Positions 1 to 6,907 of a DNA stretch of 11,110 nt are shown here, piece by piece. The DNA comes from Candidatus Kuenenia stuttgartensis (GTDB lineage Bacteria > Planctomycetota > UBA1135 > UBA2386). The notes beneath the pieces were generated by a model, which saw only the letters and a list, made by a program, of their open reading frames with translations, ran no database searches and was not told the origin of the DNA. The stretch covers positions 1 to 11,110 of the forward strand of contig CAMAUH010000093.1 of the NCBI GenBank assembly GCA_945861365.1, written 5' to 3'. Positions within the stretch are counted from its first letter, which is position 1; each line of letters starts with the position of its first letter. The position numbers and the translations under genes are program-made.

Positions 1-550
1 TGCAGGCAGCGTCGGGCTGTCGCTGGCGGTGATCGCGGCGGCCGCGGTCGGCATCTGCATCGCGCTGTCGTGCTGGCGCGCCGGCGCGTGGCTGCGGCAG
101 GGTCGCACGCTGCCGGCGGTGGCGGCGCTCGCGGTCGCGATCACGTTCGGCATGACGGCGCTGTTCGGGCGCGGCCTGCCGCTGGCGGATCCGCAGATGC
201 TCGGCCGGGTGTTCGCGGACGAGTTGCCGAAGCTGGTGCGCAGCAGCGAGACGTTGCACCTGTACCGCATCGTCGCGCCGAGCGTGACGTTCTACATGCA
301 GCGCACGACGCCGGACGTCGCCGGCCCCGAGCAGGCGCTGCAGCTGCTGGTGCAGCCGGGGCAGCTGGTGTTGATGCGCGATCGCGAGCGGGAGCAGTTG
401 CTGCGCGATGCGGAGGAACTGGCGAAGCGCGGCACCGACGTGACGGCCGCGGTGGCCGTGCTGCAGGCGCCGGTGTGGACCGGGCGCGCGTTCCACTCGA
501 CCAAGGGCAAGGTGATCGAGGTGCGCGTGTACGGCCGTCGCGCGGATTGA
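1..550 (+). CDS. C-terminal part of a membrane glycosyltransferase-like protein (ArnT/GT39-like), 5' end outside window
   Basis: The reading frame is open from base 2 with no stop before the TGA at 548-550, so the GTG at 29 is probably internal and the gene starts upstream of the window. About 182 residues are visible. Two hydrophobic stretches (codons at about 11-76 and 110-180) look like the last membrane helices. They are followed by a soluble tail containing LHLYRI..PSVTFYMQR, a predicted strand pattern ending in PGQLVLM, and a final strand near IEVRVYGRR. This layout, with final helices and then a small C-terminal periplasmic domain with an S-x-x-FY motif, is typical of dolichyl-phosphate-mannose/ArnT-type GT39 enzymes, which transfer a sugar from a polyprenyl-phosphate donor on the outer face of the inner membrane. 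The catalytic N-terminal region is not visible, so the family is inferred from the tail only. It could be another polytopic membrane enzyme. No operon link is seen: 217 nt separate it from the next gene. Confidence 0.6.
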   Translation, partial: AGSVGLSLAVIAAAAVGICIALSCWRAGAWLRQGRTLPAVAALAVAITFGMTALFGRGLPLADPQMLGRVFADELPKLVRSSETLHLYRIVAPSVTFYMQRTTPDVAGPEQALQLLVQPGQLVLMRDREREQLLRDAEELAKRGTDVTAAVAVLQAPVWTGRAFHSTKGKVIEVRVYGRRAD

Positions 551-756
551 CGGCTGCGAAGCGCGCCGCCGTCCCCGGCTGGCGGCACGGGGCTGTAGGC
601 AGATCGGCACCGCTGCGGTCGCGGGGACCCTGCGCCGTGGCTCGCAGCCGTCGCACCTGGCGCCCCCACGGGGCGTCGCGCGAGTCCGGCACCTACGCAT
701 TCGGCGGCACTCGGGGCGGGCCGAAGTGCGAGTCTGCGCTGGGCCTGAGCGCAGCT

Positions 757-760
757 AGGG
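757..760 (+). promoter_or_regulatory. Putative ribosome binding site of the cytochrome gene
   Basis: AGGG lies 7 nt before the ATG at 768 and supports that start. A small hairpin (TGCGCT at 735-740 with AGCGCA at 748-753) sits directly upstream and might affect translation, but it could be chance in GC-rich DNA. Confidence 0.45.
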
Positions 761-767
761 TCAGGCA

Positions 768-2294
768 ATGCTTCGGCTTCGTTCCCTCGTTGTCACGGTC
801 AGCATCGGCTGCTTGGCGTTGTTCGCCGCCAACTGCACAAGCCCTGCCGCGGCGCAGGCGTCGGCGGACCTCGACCCGGCATCGCGCGGCACGCATTTGT
901 TCCTCCGTCACTGTGCGGTCTGCCACGGCGCCGACGGCGAAGCCGACACGCTGGCGGCGAATCTGCTGCTGCCGCGCCCCACGGCGTTCCGGCACGGCCT
1001 GTTCAAGCTGGTCAGCCACAGAAACGGCATGCCCAGCGACGACGATCTCGTCGCGACGCTGCGCCGTGGCATGCCGGGCTCGACGATGATGGCGTGGGAC
1101 TGGCTGCCCGAGGCCGACCTGCGCGCGCTCGCCGGCGTCGTGCGGCAGCTGGCGGTGCGCGGGCGCGCGACGGCGATCGAGCGCACCGCCGCGGTCACCG
1201 GGCAGGCACTGACTCCAGCACAGGCGCGAGAGCTGGCTGAGCAGCAACTGCGACCGGGCGCGCCGGTCGAGACCGGGGCGCCACGGCCGGTCGACGCGGC
1301 CCTGTTGGCTGCCGGCGAGACGCTCTTCCAGCGACACTGCGCCAGCTGCCATGGCGCCGACGGCCGCGGCTTGCCGGGCGCTGACGAGTGGCCGACCGAC
1401 GGTACCTGGCTGCGGCCGCGCGATTTCACCGCCGGCTATCTGCGCGGCGGGGCCACGCATCAGGAACTGGCGTGCCGCATCCGCGCGGGCATGCCCGGTG
1501 CCCACATGCCGCCGGTCGAGTTGGCGGTCGCCGAAACCGAAGCTCTGGTCGCCTACGTGCAGAACCTGATTCCCGACGCCGCGCGCAGACACCACGTGCA
1601 GTGGCGGCGCACCCTTCGCGTCGAACGCAGCGCGGCCCTGCCGGCCGATGGCGATGCTGCGGGGTTCGACCGGATCGAAGCGGTGCGACTGCCCGTTGCG
1701 CCGCTGTGGTGGCGTGCCGGTGCTGCCAACGAAGTGTGGCTGCGGGCCGCGCACGACGGGGAGCAGTTGCTGCTGCAGTTGGAGTGGGCCGATGGCAGCC
1801 GCGACGAGCGCCCGCGCCCTGAGGCGGTGCTCGGCGACGGGGTGGCCGTGCAGTTTGCTCGCACCGAGGAACCGCCGCTGTTCGCGATGGGCAGCACCGA
1901 TGCGCCGGTCGCGATCTGGCGCTGGCAGACCTTCGATCCGAAGAGCGCGGCGGGCCAGTTGGACCTGACCTCGTCCTGGCCGCACACCGGCATCGATGTG
2001 CCGATCGGTGTGCGCAGCCCGGCGGCGCGCGGCGAGGCCATCGAAGTGACCGGCGTCGGCACCGCCAGCGGAGCGGTCGGCAGCGGCCGGCCGCTGCAGG
2101 TCGCCGCCCGCTGGCGCGACGATCGGTGGACGGTGACGTTCCGTCGCGCGCTGCATGCGGGGGGCCCCGACGAAGTCGACTTCAAGCTCGGCACGCCGAC
2201 ACTGTTCGCGTTGGCGGTCTGGAACGGCAGCCTCGATCCGAACGTCGCGTCGAAGGTGATCACGACCTGGCACGTGCTCGAGCTGCAGCGCTGA
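768..2294 (+). CDS. Exported diheme c-type cytochrome fused to an ethylbenzene-dehydrogenase-like heme-binding domain
   Basis: A 508-residue periplasmic electron carrier. A signal peptide covers about residues 1-30 (RLRS, hydrophobic core, then SPAAAQA). Cys23 follows a lipobox-like stretch, but Asn at -1 is atypical, so a lipoprotein is uncertain. Two cytochrome c domains follow: CAVCH at 49-53 with Met107/108 as likely axial ligand, and CASCH at 191-195 with Met247. Residues about 268-508 resemble the EB_dh domain, the heme b-binding gamma subunit of DMSO-reductase-family enzymes (ethylbenzene and selenate dehydrogenases, NXR-C). In EbdC, a Met and a Lys ligate heme b. Met374 (in FAMGST) and Lys473 (in VDFKLGTP) are candidates here. 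The domain ends with the usual ALAVWNGS...W pattern. ATG at 768 has AGGG at 757-760. No molybdopterin or iron-sulfur subunit lies in the window, so its redox partner is unknown. The cytochrome part is certain; the EB_dh assignment is strong but made by eye. Confidence 0.88.
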   Translation: MLRLRSLVVTVSIGCLALFAANCTSPAAAQASADLDPASRGTHLFLRHCAVCHGADGEADTLAANLLLPRPTAFRHGLFKLVSHRNGMPSDDDLVATLRRGMPGSTMMAWDWLPEADLRALAGVVRQLAVRGRATAIERTAAVTGQALTPAQARELAEQQLRPGAPVETGAPRPVDAALLAAGETLFQRHCASCHGADGRGLPGADEWPTDGTWLRPRDFTAGYLRGGATHQELACRIRAGMPGAHMPPVELAVAETEALVAYVQNLIPDAARRHHVQWRRTLRVERSAALPADGDAAGFDRIEAVRLPVAPLWWRAGAANEVWLRAAHDGEQLLLQLEWADGSRDERPRPEAVLGDGVAVQFARTEEPPLFAMGSTDAPVAIWRWQTFDPKSAAGQLDLTSSWPHTGIDVPIGVRSPAARGEAIEVTGVGTASGAVGSGRPLQVAARWRDDRWTVTFRRALHAGGPDEVDFKLGTPTLFALAVWNGSLDPNVASKVITTWHVLELQR

Positions 2295-2526
2295 AGGGGC
2301 GCCGGGCCGGGCGTCCGCAAGGAGCCCGCGCCACTGCGCTCCGTAGAGCCGTTCGACGCTGCGGGACCTTGCGCAGCGCCGGCGTCAGCGCCGCGTTGGC
2401 CACGCTGCCGCCGGCGGTCGGTGCGCGGGCGCAGTGGCCCGTTCGCCAGCCGGTACGGTGAGCTTCGTGATCAGGCCGGGCCTTCGGCCCATGGCGGTGC
2501 GTGGGCCGCGCCGATACAGAACGCCA

Positions 2527-3843
2527 ATGGACCTCGGCTTCGAGACGATCGGCAACGCCTGTGTCATCGCCCACGACAAGGGCCCTGTGCTCGCCACCGA
2601 CCCCTGGTTGATGGGGCCGGCCTACTTCGGCAGCTGGCGCCTCAGCCACGAAGTGCCGCGCGAGCAGTTCGAGAACGTCAAGCGCTGCAAGTTCCTGTGG
2701 CTGTCGCACGGCCATCCGGACCACCTGAGCCTCGAGTCGCTCGAGCACCTGCGCGACAAGACGATCCTGCTGCCGGACCATCACGGCGGCCGCATCGCGC
2801 GCGACCTCGCGGGCCTCGGCTTCAAGGTGCACACGCTGGCGTGCGGCCAGTGGTTCCCGATCAGCGACCGGCTGCGCATCGCGTCGCTGGCCAACTACAA
2901 CCAGGACGCGACGATCATCATGGATCTCGATGGCCACCTGGTCATCGACGCCAACGACGCCGGCAACCGCGGCAGTGGCCGCTTCCTGGCCCAGGAACGG
3001 CATCGCTTCCACAAGCGCACGGTGCTCGCCTGCCTGACCGGCTACGGCGACGCCGACATGATCAACTTCTTCGACGAGCAGGGCCGCCGCGTGCCGCCGG
3101 CCGCCGCTGCGAAGACGCCGCAGGGGCCCGGCATCAAGGCGATGCTCGACTACTACGACCTCGACTACTTCGCGCCGTCGAGCGCGATGCATCGCTACAA
3201 CCGCACCGACAGCGGGTGGGCGGATTCCTGCGCGACCCCGGTCGACGCGCACTCGATCGACTTCGATGGCGGCAAGCGGACCTGCCTGCCGGCGTTCGTG
3301 CAGTTCGACCTGCACACCGGCAGCTACGAGAAGATCAACCCGAAGGCGAACGACCAGCCGCTCGAGCCGCCGGCGAAGTTCGGCGACGACTGGAGTACTA
3401 CGCTGGAGCGCGAGGACGTCGAGCTGCTGCGCGCCTACCTGCACAAGGTCGAGCACCTGCGCTCGGCGATCGGCTACGTGAACTTCCGCGTCGGCGACAA
3501 GGACCACGTCATCGACATCGACCGCACGCACAAGCGCGGCGTCACGTTCCACACGCCGCGGCAGTCGCTGGTGTCGGCGGTGCAGTGGAACGCCTTCGAC
3601 GACATCCTGATCGGCAACTTCTGCAAGACCACGCTGCACGGCGACTGGTGGGGCAAGCAGGGCGCCGCCGCGCTGTATCCGCACTTCACGCCGTTCGTCA
3701 CCAAGTTCGGCGACAACGGCGGGGCCTATTCGAAGGCCGAACTGCGCGCGTACTTCGCGGACTACTTCCGGCGCGGCTACACCGAGTTCACGCCGGACGC
3801 GAGCGAGCAGGAGATGAAGGCGGCGCTGCAGCCGTACCTGTGA
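2527..3843 (+). CDS. Metallo-beta-lactamase-fold hydrolase, UlaG / CMP-Neu5Ac-hydroxylase-like
   Basis: A 438-residue cytosolic protein with no signal peptide. It opens with a beta strand and ATDPWL (about residues 19-24), the D-P-W block seen at the start of UlaG-like and CMP-N-acetylneuraminate-hydroxylase-like metallo-beta-lactamase-fold proteins. The metal-binding HxHxDH motif is H61-G-H63-P-D65-H66. A second acidic ligand is probably D144 (VIDANDAGN). The C-terminal 200 residues are not a known catalytic domain that I can name; they are rich in aromatic and acidic residues. Such proteins act as metal-dependent hydrolases or oxygenase-like enzymes on sugars or phosphoesters. The substrate cannot be told. 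The frame is open back to ATG 2434 (31 more residues), but that stretch is Arg/Pro-rich and unlike the family, so the ATG at 2527 was chosen. It has no clear Shine-Dalgarno sequence. The gene ends 13 nt before the convergent macrodomain gene. The fold is near certain and the function is not. Confidence 0.85.
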   Translation: MDLGFETIGNACVIAHDKGPVLATDPWLMGPAYFGSWRLSHEVPREQFENVKRCKFLWLSHGHPDHLSLESLEHLRDKTILLPDHHGGRIARDLAGLGFKVHTLACGQWFPISDRLRIASLANYNQDATIIMDLDGHLVIDANDAGNRGSGRFLAQERHRFHKRTVLACLTGYGDADMINFFDEQGRRVPPAAAAKTPQGPGIKAMLDYYDLDYFAPSSAMHRYNRTDSGWADSCATPVDAHSIDFDGGKRTCLPAFVQFDLHTGSYEKINPKANDQPLEPPAKFGDDWSTTLEREDVELLRAYLHKVEHLRSAIGYVNFRVGDKDHVIDIDRTHKRGVTFHTPRQSLVSAVQWNAFDDILIGNFCKTTLHGDWWGKQGAAALYPHFTPFVTKFGDNGGAYSKAELRAYFADYFRRGYTEFTPDASEQEMKAALQPYL

Positions 3844-3856
3844 CGCCGGCTCGCGG

Positions 3857-4384
3857 TCACTTCGCCGCGCTGGCCTGCGGTTCCTTCGCGGCGACGTTGG
3901 CGACGTACTTCGCGTAGACGAGCACCGGGATCTTCAGGCCGCCGAGCTGCGCCTGGATCAGCGGCTCGACGTGCTTCCAGTCGAGGCCGCCGACGCCACA
4001 GGCGAGCCGCGGCAGCGCCACGCTCTTCACCTTCTCCTTCTCGAGCATCTGCTTCAGCGCGTGCAGCGACTGGTTCACGTACTCGGTGTGCGCCTTGCCC
4101 GGATGCCCACCCTGGTGCGCCGGCGGCTCCTGGGTCAGCAGGCATGCGATGCGCCAGTGGCGGCCGCCCTGGTCGACGCCCTGCCACAGCCACGCGCTGC
4201 CGGGCTTCGGGTTCTGCTGGTGGCAGTGGTGCCGGAAATCCTTGTGCAGCGACGGGAACCGCTGGCGCAGGGCGAGCGCGAGGCCGCTCTTCCAGTCGTC
4301 GTCCGGCGCCACGCCGTGTGCGATGAGGTCCGCGGTGCTGAGCAGGAGATCGCCTTCGAGATTGTGGATCATCTGAGAGACCAT
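3857..4384 (-). CDS. Stand-alone macrodomain protein (ADP-ribose-binding / de-ADP-ribosylating family)
   Basis: 175 residues from the ATG at 4384 to the TGA at 3857. An in-frame ATG at 4372 (171 residues) is equally possible, and neither has a clear ribosome site. The protein is one macrodomain: first strand and GDLL at residues 11-14, an IAHGVAPDDDWKSGLA block (21-36) matching the helix-1 loop that holds ADP-ribose, and PRLACGVGGLDW (125-136) matching the phosphate-binding loop of TARG1/DarG-type macrodomains. Members bind ADP-ribose and often remove it from proteins, DNA or phosphate groups. By eye alignment the lysine and aspartate used by human TARG1 correspond to Gln85 and Gly132, so the catalytic mechanism, if any, may differ; Gly at the second position is common in DarG-like proteins. 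There is no DarT toxin beside it, so a toxin-antitoxin role is not supported here. It converges with the metallo-hydrolase gene. A longer upstream extension to 4912 is open but noncoding in character. Confidence 0.87.
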   Translation of the reverse strand: MVSQMIHNLEGDLLLSTADLIAHGVAPDDDWKSGLALALRQRFPSLHKDFRHHCHQQNPKPGSAWLWQGVDQGGRHWRIACLLTQEPPAHQGGHPGKAHTEYVNQSLHALKQMLEKEKVKSVALPRLACGVGGLDWKHVEPLIQAQLGGLKIPVLVYAKYVANVAAKEPQASAAK

Positions 4385-4387
4385 ACG

Positions 4388-4744
4388 GCTGACGCGCCGG
4401 CGTCTTTCTGCGGCACATGGCGCAGGCCACCGGGGCCGAAGGGAGCAGACGCGCGGCGCGACATCGGTTCGTTCTCCAGCCTCAGCAGCGACGAGCACCC
4501 GTACTTCCGGCATCGCATCGAGGGACTCGCGTTCCACTGGGCGGGGGCGCACCTGCTGGTCGCGTACGCGCTGCAGGACTCCCGCTTGCGCAGCGGGTTC
4601 CTCGGCTACCTGGGTGCGGCCGTGCGCGGCGCCAAGGGCGACAGCCGCAACGAGTTCGATCGGCGCATGGGGCAGACGACCGAGGCGTTGGAAGTCGCCT
4701 GGCGTCGCTGGGTCGCCGAGCAGCTGGCGGCGCTGCCGCTCTGA
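4388..4744 (+). pseudogene. 3' remnant of a larger protein gene (C-terminal domain only)
   Basis: The + frame ending at the TGA 4742-4744 shows convincing protein-like sequence over its last 90-100 residues: a SSDEHPYFRHRIEG block, helical HWAGAHLLVAYAL, then SGFLGYLGAAVRGAK and a closing helix EALEVAWRRWVAEQL. Codons are mostly G/C-ending, as in the neighbours. The pattern (a helix with LLVAYL-type residues, 'flgyl...rg', and a final 'W..W/Y v' helix) resembles the C-terminal end of secreted peptidase-MA-like/DUF1570 proteins, but this is a tentative match. No good start exists. Upstream the same frame runs, without stop, into the antisense of the macrodomain gene, where the translation is not protein-like. 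The only in-frame Met lies near the C-terminus. The 5' part therefore appears lost, perhaps when the macrodomain gene arrived. The left limit is approximate. A short real gene with a GTG start cannot be excluded. Confidence 0.5.
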
Positions 4745-4836
4745 CGCATCGTTGGGACGCCCCTTTCTGCCACGCTCGCGTCGGCAGCCTCGCAAACGGC
4801 GCCGGGGACGCGTAAACAGCGGCCCTTCGTTCCCCC

Positions 4837-4840
4837 GAGG
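4837..4840 (+). promoter_or_regulatory. Ribosome binding site of the M28 peptidase gene
   Basis: GAGG lies 5 nt before the ATG at 4846, which is followed directly by a signal-peptide sequence. This fixes the start. Confidence 0.65.
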
Positions 4841-4845
4841 ACTCC

Positions 4846-6672
4846 ATGCCACGACTGCGTCTGCTCCCGAGTTCGTTGTTGCTCCTTTCGTCCGTGCTGG
4901 TCGGCCAGGCACCGGTTGCCCAGGTGCCTTCCAGCCAGCCAGCGATCGCGCCCGACATGGTCAAGGCGATCGTCGAGCAGGGCATCGACAAGAGCCAGGT
5001 GATGCGCATCCTGCGCGACCTGACCGGCAAGGTCGGCCACCGGCTGACCGGCTCCGACAACTTCACCAAGGGCTGCGAATGGGCGAAGGCCGAGTTCGCG
5101 GCGATGGGCCTCGAGGTCGAACTCGAGAAGTGGGGCGAGTGGAAGCTGGTCTGGAACCGCGGCAAGTGGAGCGGGCGCATCACCGGGCCGGAGGCGTTCG
5201 ACATGTACGTCGCCACGGACGCCTGGACCGCGGGCACCAAGGGTCTGCAGAAGGGCGCTGTCGTCGCCGCTCCGGCCACGGCCGAGTTCGATGCGAAGGC
5301 GTTCGCGGGCACGTGGGTGCTGAAGAAGAGCAAGCCGAGCGCTGCGATCCGCAAGGCGCTGCAGGACGCCGGCGCGCTGGGCCTCGTCTACCGCGCCGGG
5401 GACCCCGACAAGAACTTCCCGACCCGCGTGCGCGTGTTCGGCAACCACCAGACCGCGATGAAGACCATGGCGGACGTGCCGACGTGGCCGGAGATCGCCG
5501 TGCAAGCCGACCACTTCGACCGCCTGGCGGCGATGGTCGAGGCCGACCAGAAGCCGATCGGTGAGTTCGACATCGAGAACACGTTCCGCGAAGGCCCGAT
5601 CGAGCTGAACAACGTCATCGCGACGCTGCGCGGCACCGAGAAGCCGGACGAGTACGTGATCCTGTCCGCGCATCTCGACAGCTGGCACCAGGTGCAGGGC
5701 ACCACCGACAACGGCACCGGCACGTCGACGACGATCGAAGCCGCGCGCATCCTGACCTCGGCCCACGCGAAGCCGAAGCGCTCGATCCGCTTCTGCCTGT
5801 GGGGTGGCGAGGAAGAGGGCCTGCTCGGCAGCCGCGGCTGGGTGCAGAAGCACCGCGCCGACATGAACAAGGTGTCGGCGGTGTTCAACCACGACACCGG
5901 CACCAACTGGGCGCACTCGCTGGCCGTCACCGATGCGATGCATGAACAGCTGAACCCCATCTTCGAGATCGTCAACGCGGTGCTGAAGGCGCCCGATGCC
6001 GACTGGAAGGAACCGGTGTTCGTGCTGCGCAAGGTCGCTCGCGTCGCCGGCGGTGGCGGCAGCGACCACGCCAGCTTCATCGCCGCGGGCGTGCCCGGGC
6101 TCGACTGGGGCTTGAAGGGCCGCAGCAACTACTTCGCCCACACCTGGCACACGCAGTGGGACACCATCGACGTCGCGATCGAGGAGTACCAGCGGCACAC
6201 GGCGACGGTGGCGGCGCTGGCTGCCCTCGGCACGGCGGACCTGCCGGAGCTGCTCGACCGCAGCGGCGTCAGCGCGGGCGGTGATCGTCCGGGCCAGTCG
6301 GTGGCGATGGCCGCTGGCTGGTTCGAGGCGGAGCTCGAGGGCCTGACGTTCACCAGCGTCAAGGAAGGTGGCCGCGCCGCGAAGATGGGCGTGCAGAAGG
6401 GCGACGTGCTGAAGACGGTCGCTGGCCAGGAAGTCGAGCGCATCCGCCAGGTGTTCCAGTTCGCGCGCGAGGCCGAGGGCGACAGCGTGAAGTTCACGTT
6501 CGCGCGCGGCGAAAAGACCTTCGACGCGACGATGAAGAAGGACGAATTGCCGGCGCGGCAGGGCGGTCCTGGGTCGTCGGGGCCCGGGGGCCCTGGTGGC
6601 GGCACGCCGCCGGCGACGACGCCAGCCGGGCAGCCCGGCGGTGGCACTCCCCCGGCTGGTGGCGGCCGCTAG
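4846..6672 (+). CDS. Secreted M28-family zinc aminopeptidase with C-terminal PDZ domain
   Basis: 608 residues. A signal peptide (PRLRLLP then Leu/Ser-rich core) ends near residues 22-30, so the enzyme is exported. Residues about 130-250 form a PA-like insertion before the catalytic domain. The dinuclear zinc site of family M28 is complete: H276 and D278 (SAHLDSW), bridging D288 (TTDNGTG), general base E322 and ligand E323 (GGEEEG), D350 (NHDTG) and H435 (HTQWDT). The family removes N-terminal amino acids from peptides. A PDZ domain follows at about 485-568, with a hydrophobic ligand-binding strand near LTFTSV and AAKMGVQKGDVL. A Gly/Pro-rich low-complexity tail (569-608) ends the protein. PDZ-tailed M28 enzymes are common in planctomycetes and acidobacteria and probably feed on extracellular protein. 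The gene seems monocistronic: it has its own ribosome site, and the next gene begins 235 nt later. Assignment to M28 is very secure; the natural substrate is unknown. Confidence 0.95.
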   Translation: MPRLRLLPSSLLLLSSVLVGQAPVAQVPSSQPAIAPDMVKAIVEQGIDKSQVMRILRDLTGKVGHRLTGSDNFTKGCEWAKAEFAAMGLEVELEKWGEWKLVWNRGKWSGRITGPEAFDMYVATDAWTAGTKGLQKGAVVAAPATAEFDAKAFAGTWVLKKSKPSAAIRKALQDAGALGLVYRAGDPDKNFPTRVRVFGNHQTAMKTMADVPTWPEIAVQADHFDRLAAMVEADQKPIGEFDIENTFREGPIELNNVIATLRGTEKPDEYVILSAHLDSWHQVQGTTDNGTGTSTTIEAARILTSAHAKPKRSIRFCLWGGEEEGLLGSRGWVQKHRADMNKVSAVFNHDTGTNWAHSLAVTDAMHEQLNPIFEIVNAVLKAPDADWKEPVFVLRKVARVAGGGGSDHASFIAAGVPGLDWGLKGRSNYFAHTWHTQWDTIDVAIEEYQRHTATVAALAALGTADLPELLDRSGVSAGGDRPGQSVAMAAGWFEAELEGLTFTSVKEGGRAAKMGVQKGDVLKTVAGQEVERIRQVFQFAREAEGDSVKFTFARGEKTFDATMKKDELPARQGGPGSSGPGGPGGGTPPATTPAGQPGGGTPPAGGGR

Positions 6673-6717
6673 TGCGCGGGGTCGAGGGCCGGTAATCGCG
6701 GCGAAGTAGCGGTAGCT

Positions 6718-6751
6718 GGGGCGTTCGGCGGCTGCTATAGGAGAACGCTCC
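6718..6751 (+). terminator. Inverted repeat downstream of the M28 peptidase gene, possible terminator or regulatory hairpin
   Basis: GGGGCGTTC (6718-6726) pairs with GAACGCTCC (6743-6751) over 9 bp including one G-T wobble, around a 16-nt loop that contains TATAG. It lies 46 nt after the peptidase stop and about 157 nt before the ATPase start. There is no U-tract, so it is a weak terminator candidate. An operator is equally possible. The rest of 6673-6907 shows no gene or recognisable promoter. Confidence 0.25.
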
Positions 6752-6907
6752 CCGGGCGCCACCACGCGCTGCCGCCGATGCCAAGGCGGTCGCGCCAAGT
6801 GCCCAGGACCTGCTGGCGTCCCGTTTCGCCACCGCCGCCATCTCCCGAACAGTGGGGCCCGTCGCCGATCCGAAAAGCGGCTTCGGCGCGCCCGCGCCGC
6901 CTACGCG

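Noticed and set aside
693..2273. Long minus-strand frame opposite the cytochrome gene
   Set aside because: The composition is antisense-like and the plus strand carries two CxxCH motifs, a signal peptide and a ribosome site.
2473..2487. GGGCC-TTC-GGCCC hairpin upstream of the metallo-hydrolase as a terminator
   Set aside because: The stem is only 5 bp with a triloop, it has no T-tract and it lies over 170 nt from the cytochrome stop; such stems are frequent in GC-rich DNA.
2260..3684. Minus-strand frame of 474 residues opposite the metallo-hydrolase
   Set aside because: It has Val/Arg-rich antisense translation with no recognisable domain, while the plus strand has the HxHxDH fold.
3857..4384. 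DarT/DarG toxin-antitoxin pair
   Set aside because: No DarT-like ADP-ribosyltransferase lies next to the macrodomain gene; both neighbours are unrelated.
4606..6798. A 730-residue open frame on the minus strand across the M28 peptidase
   Set aside because: It is an antisense shadow in GC-rich DNA: Arg/Ala/His-rich, no domain signature, and it covers a gene with complete catalytic motifs.
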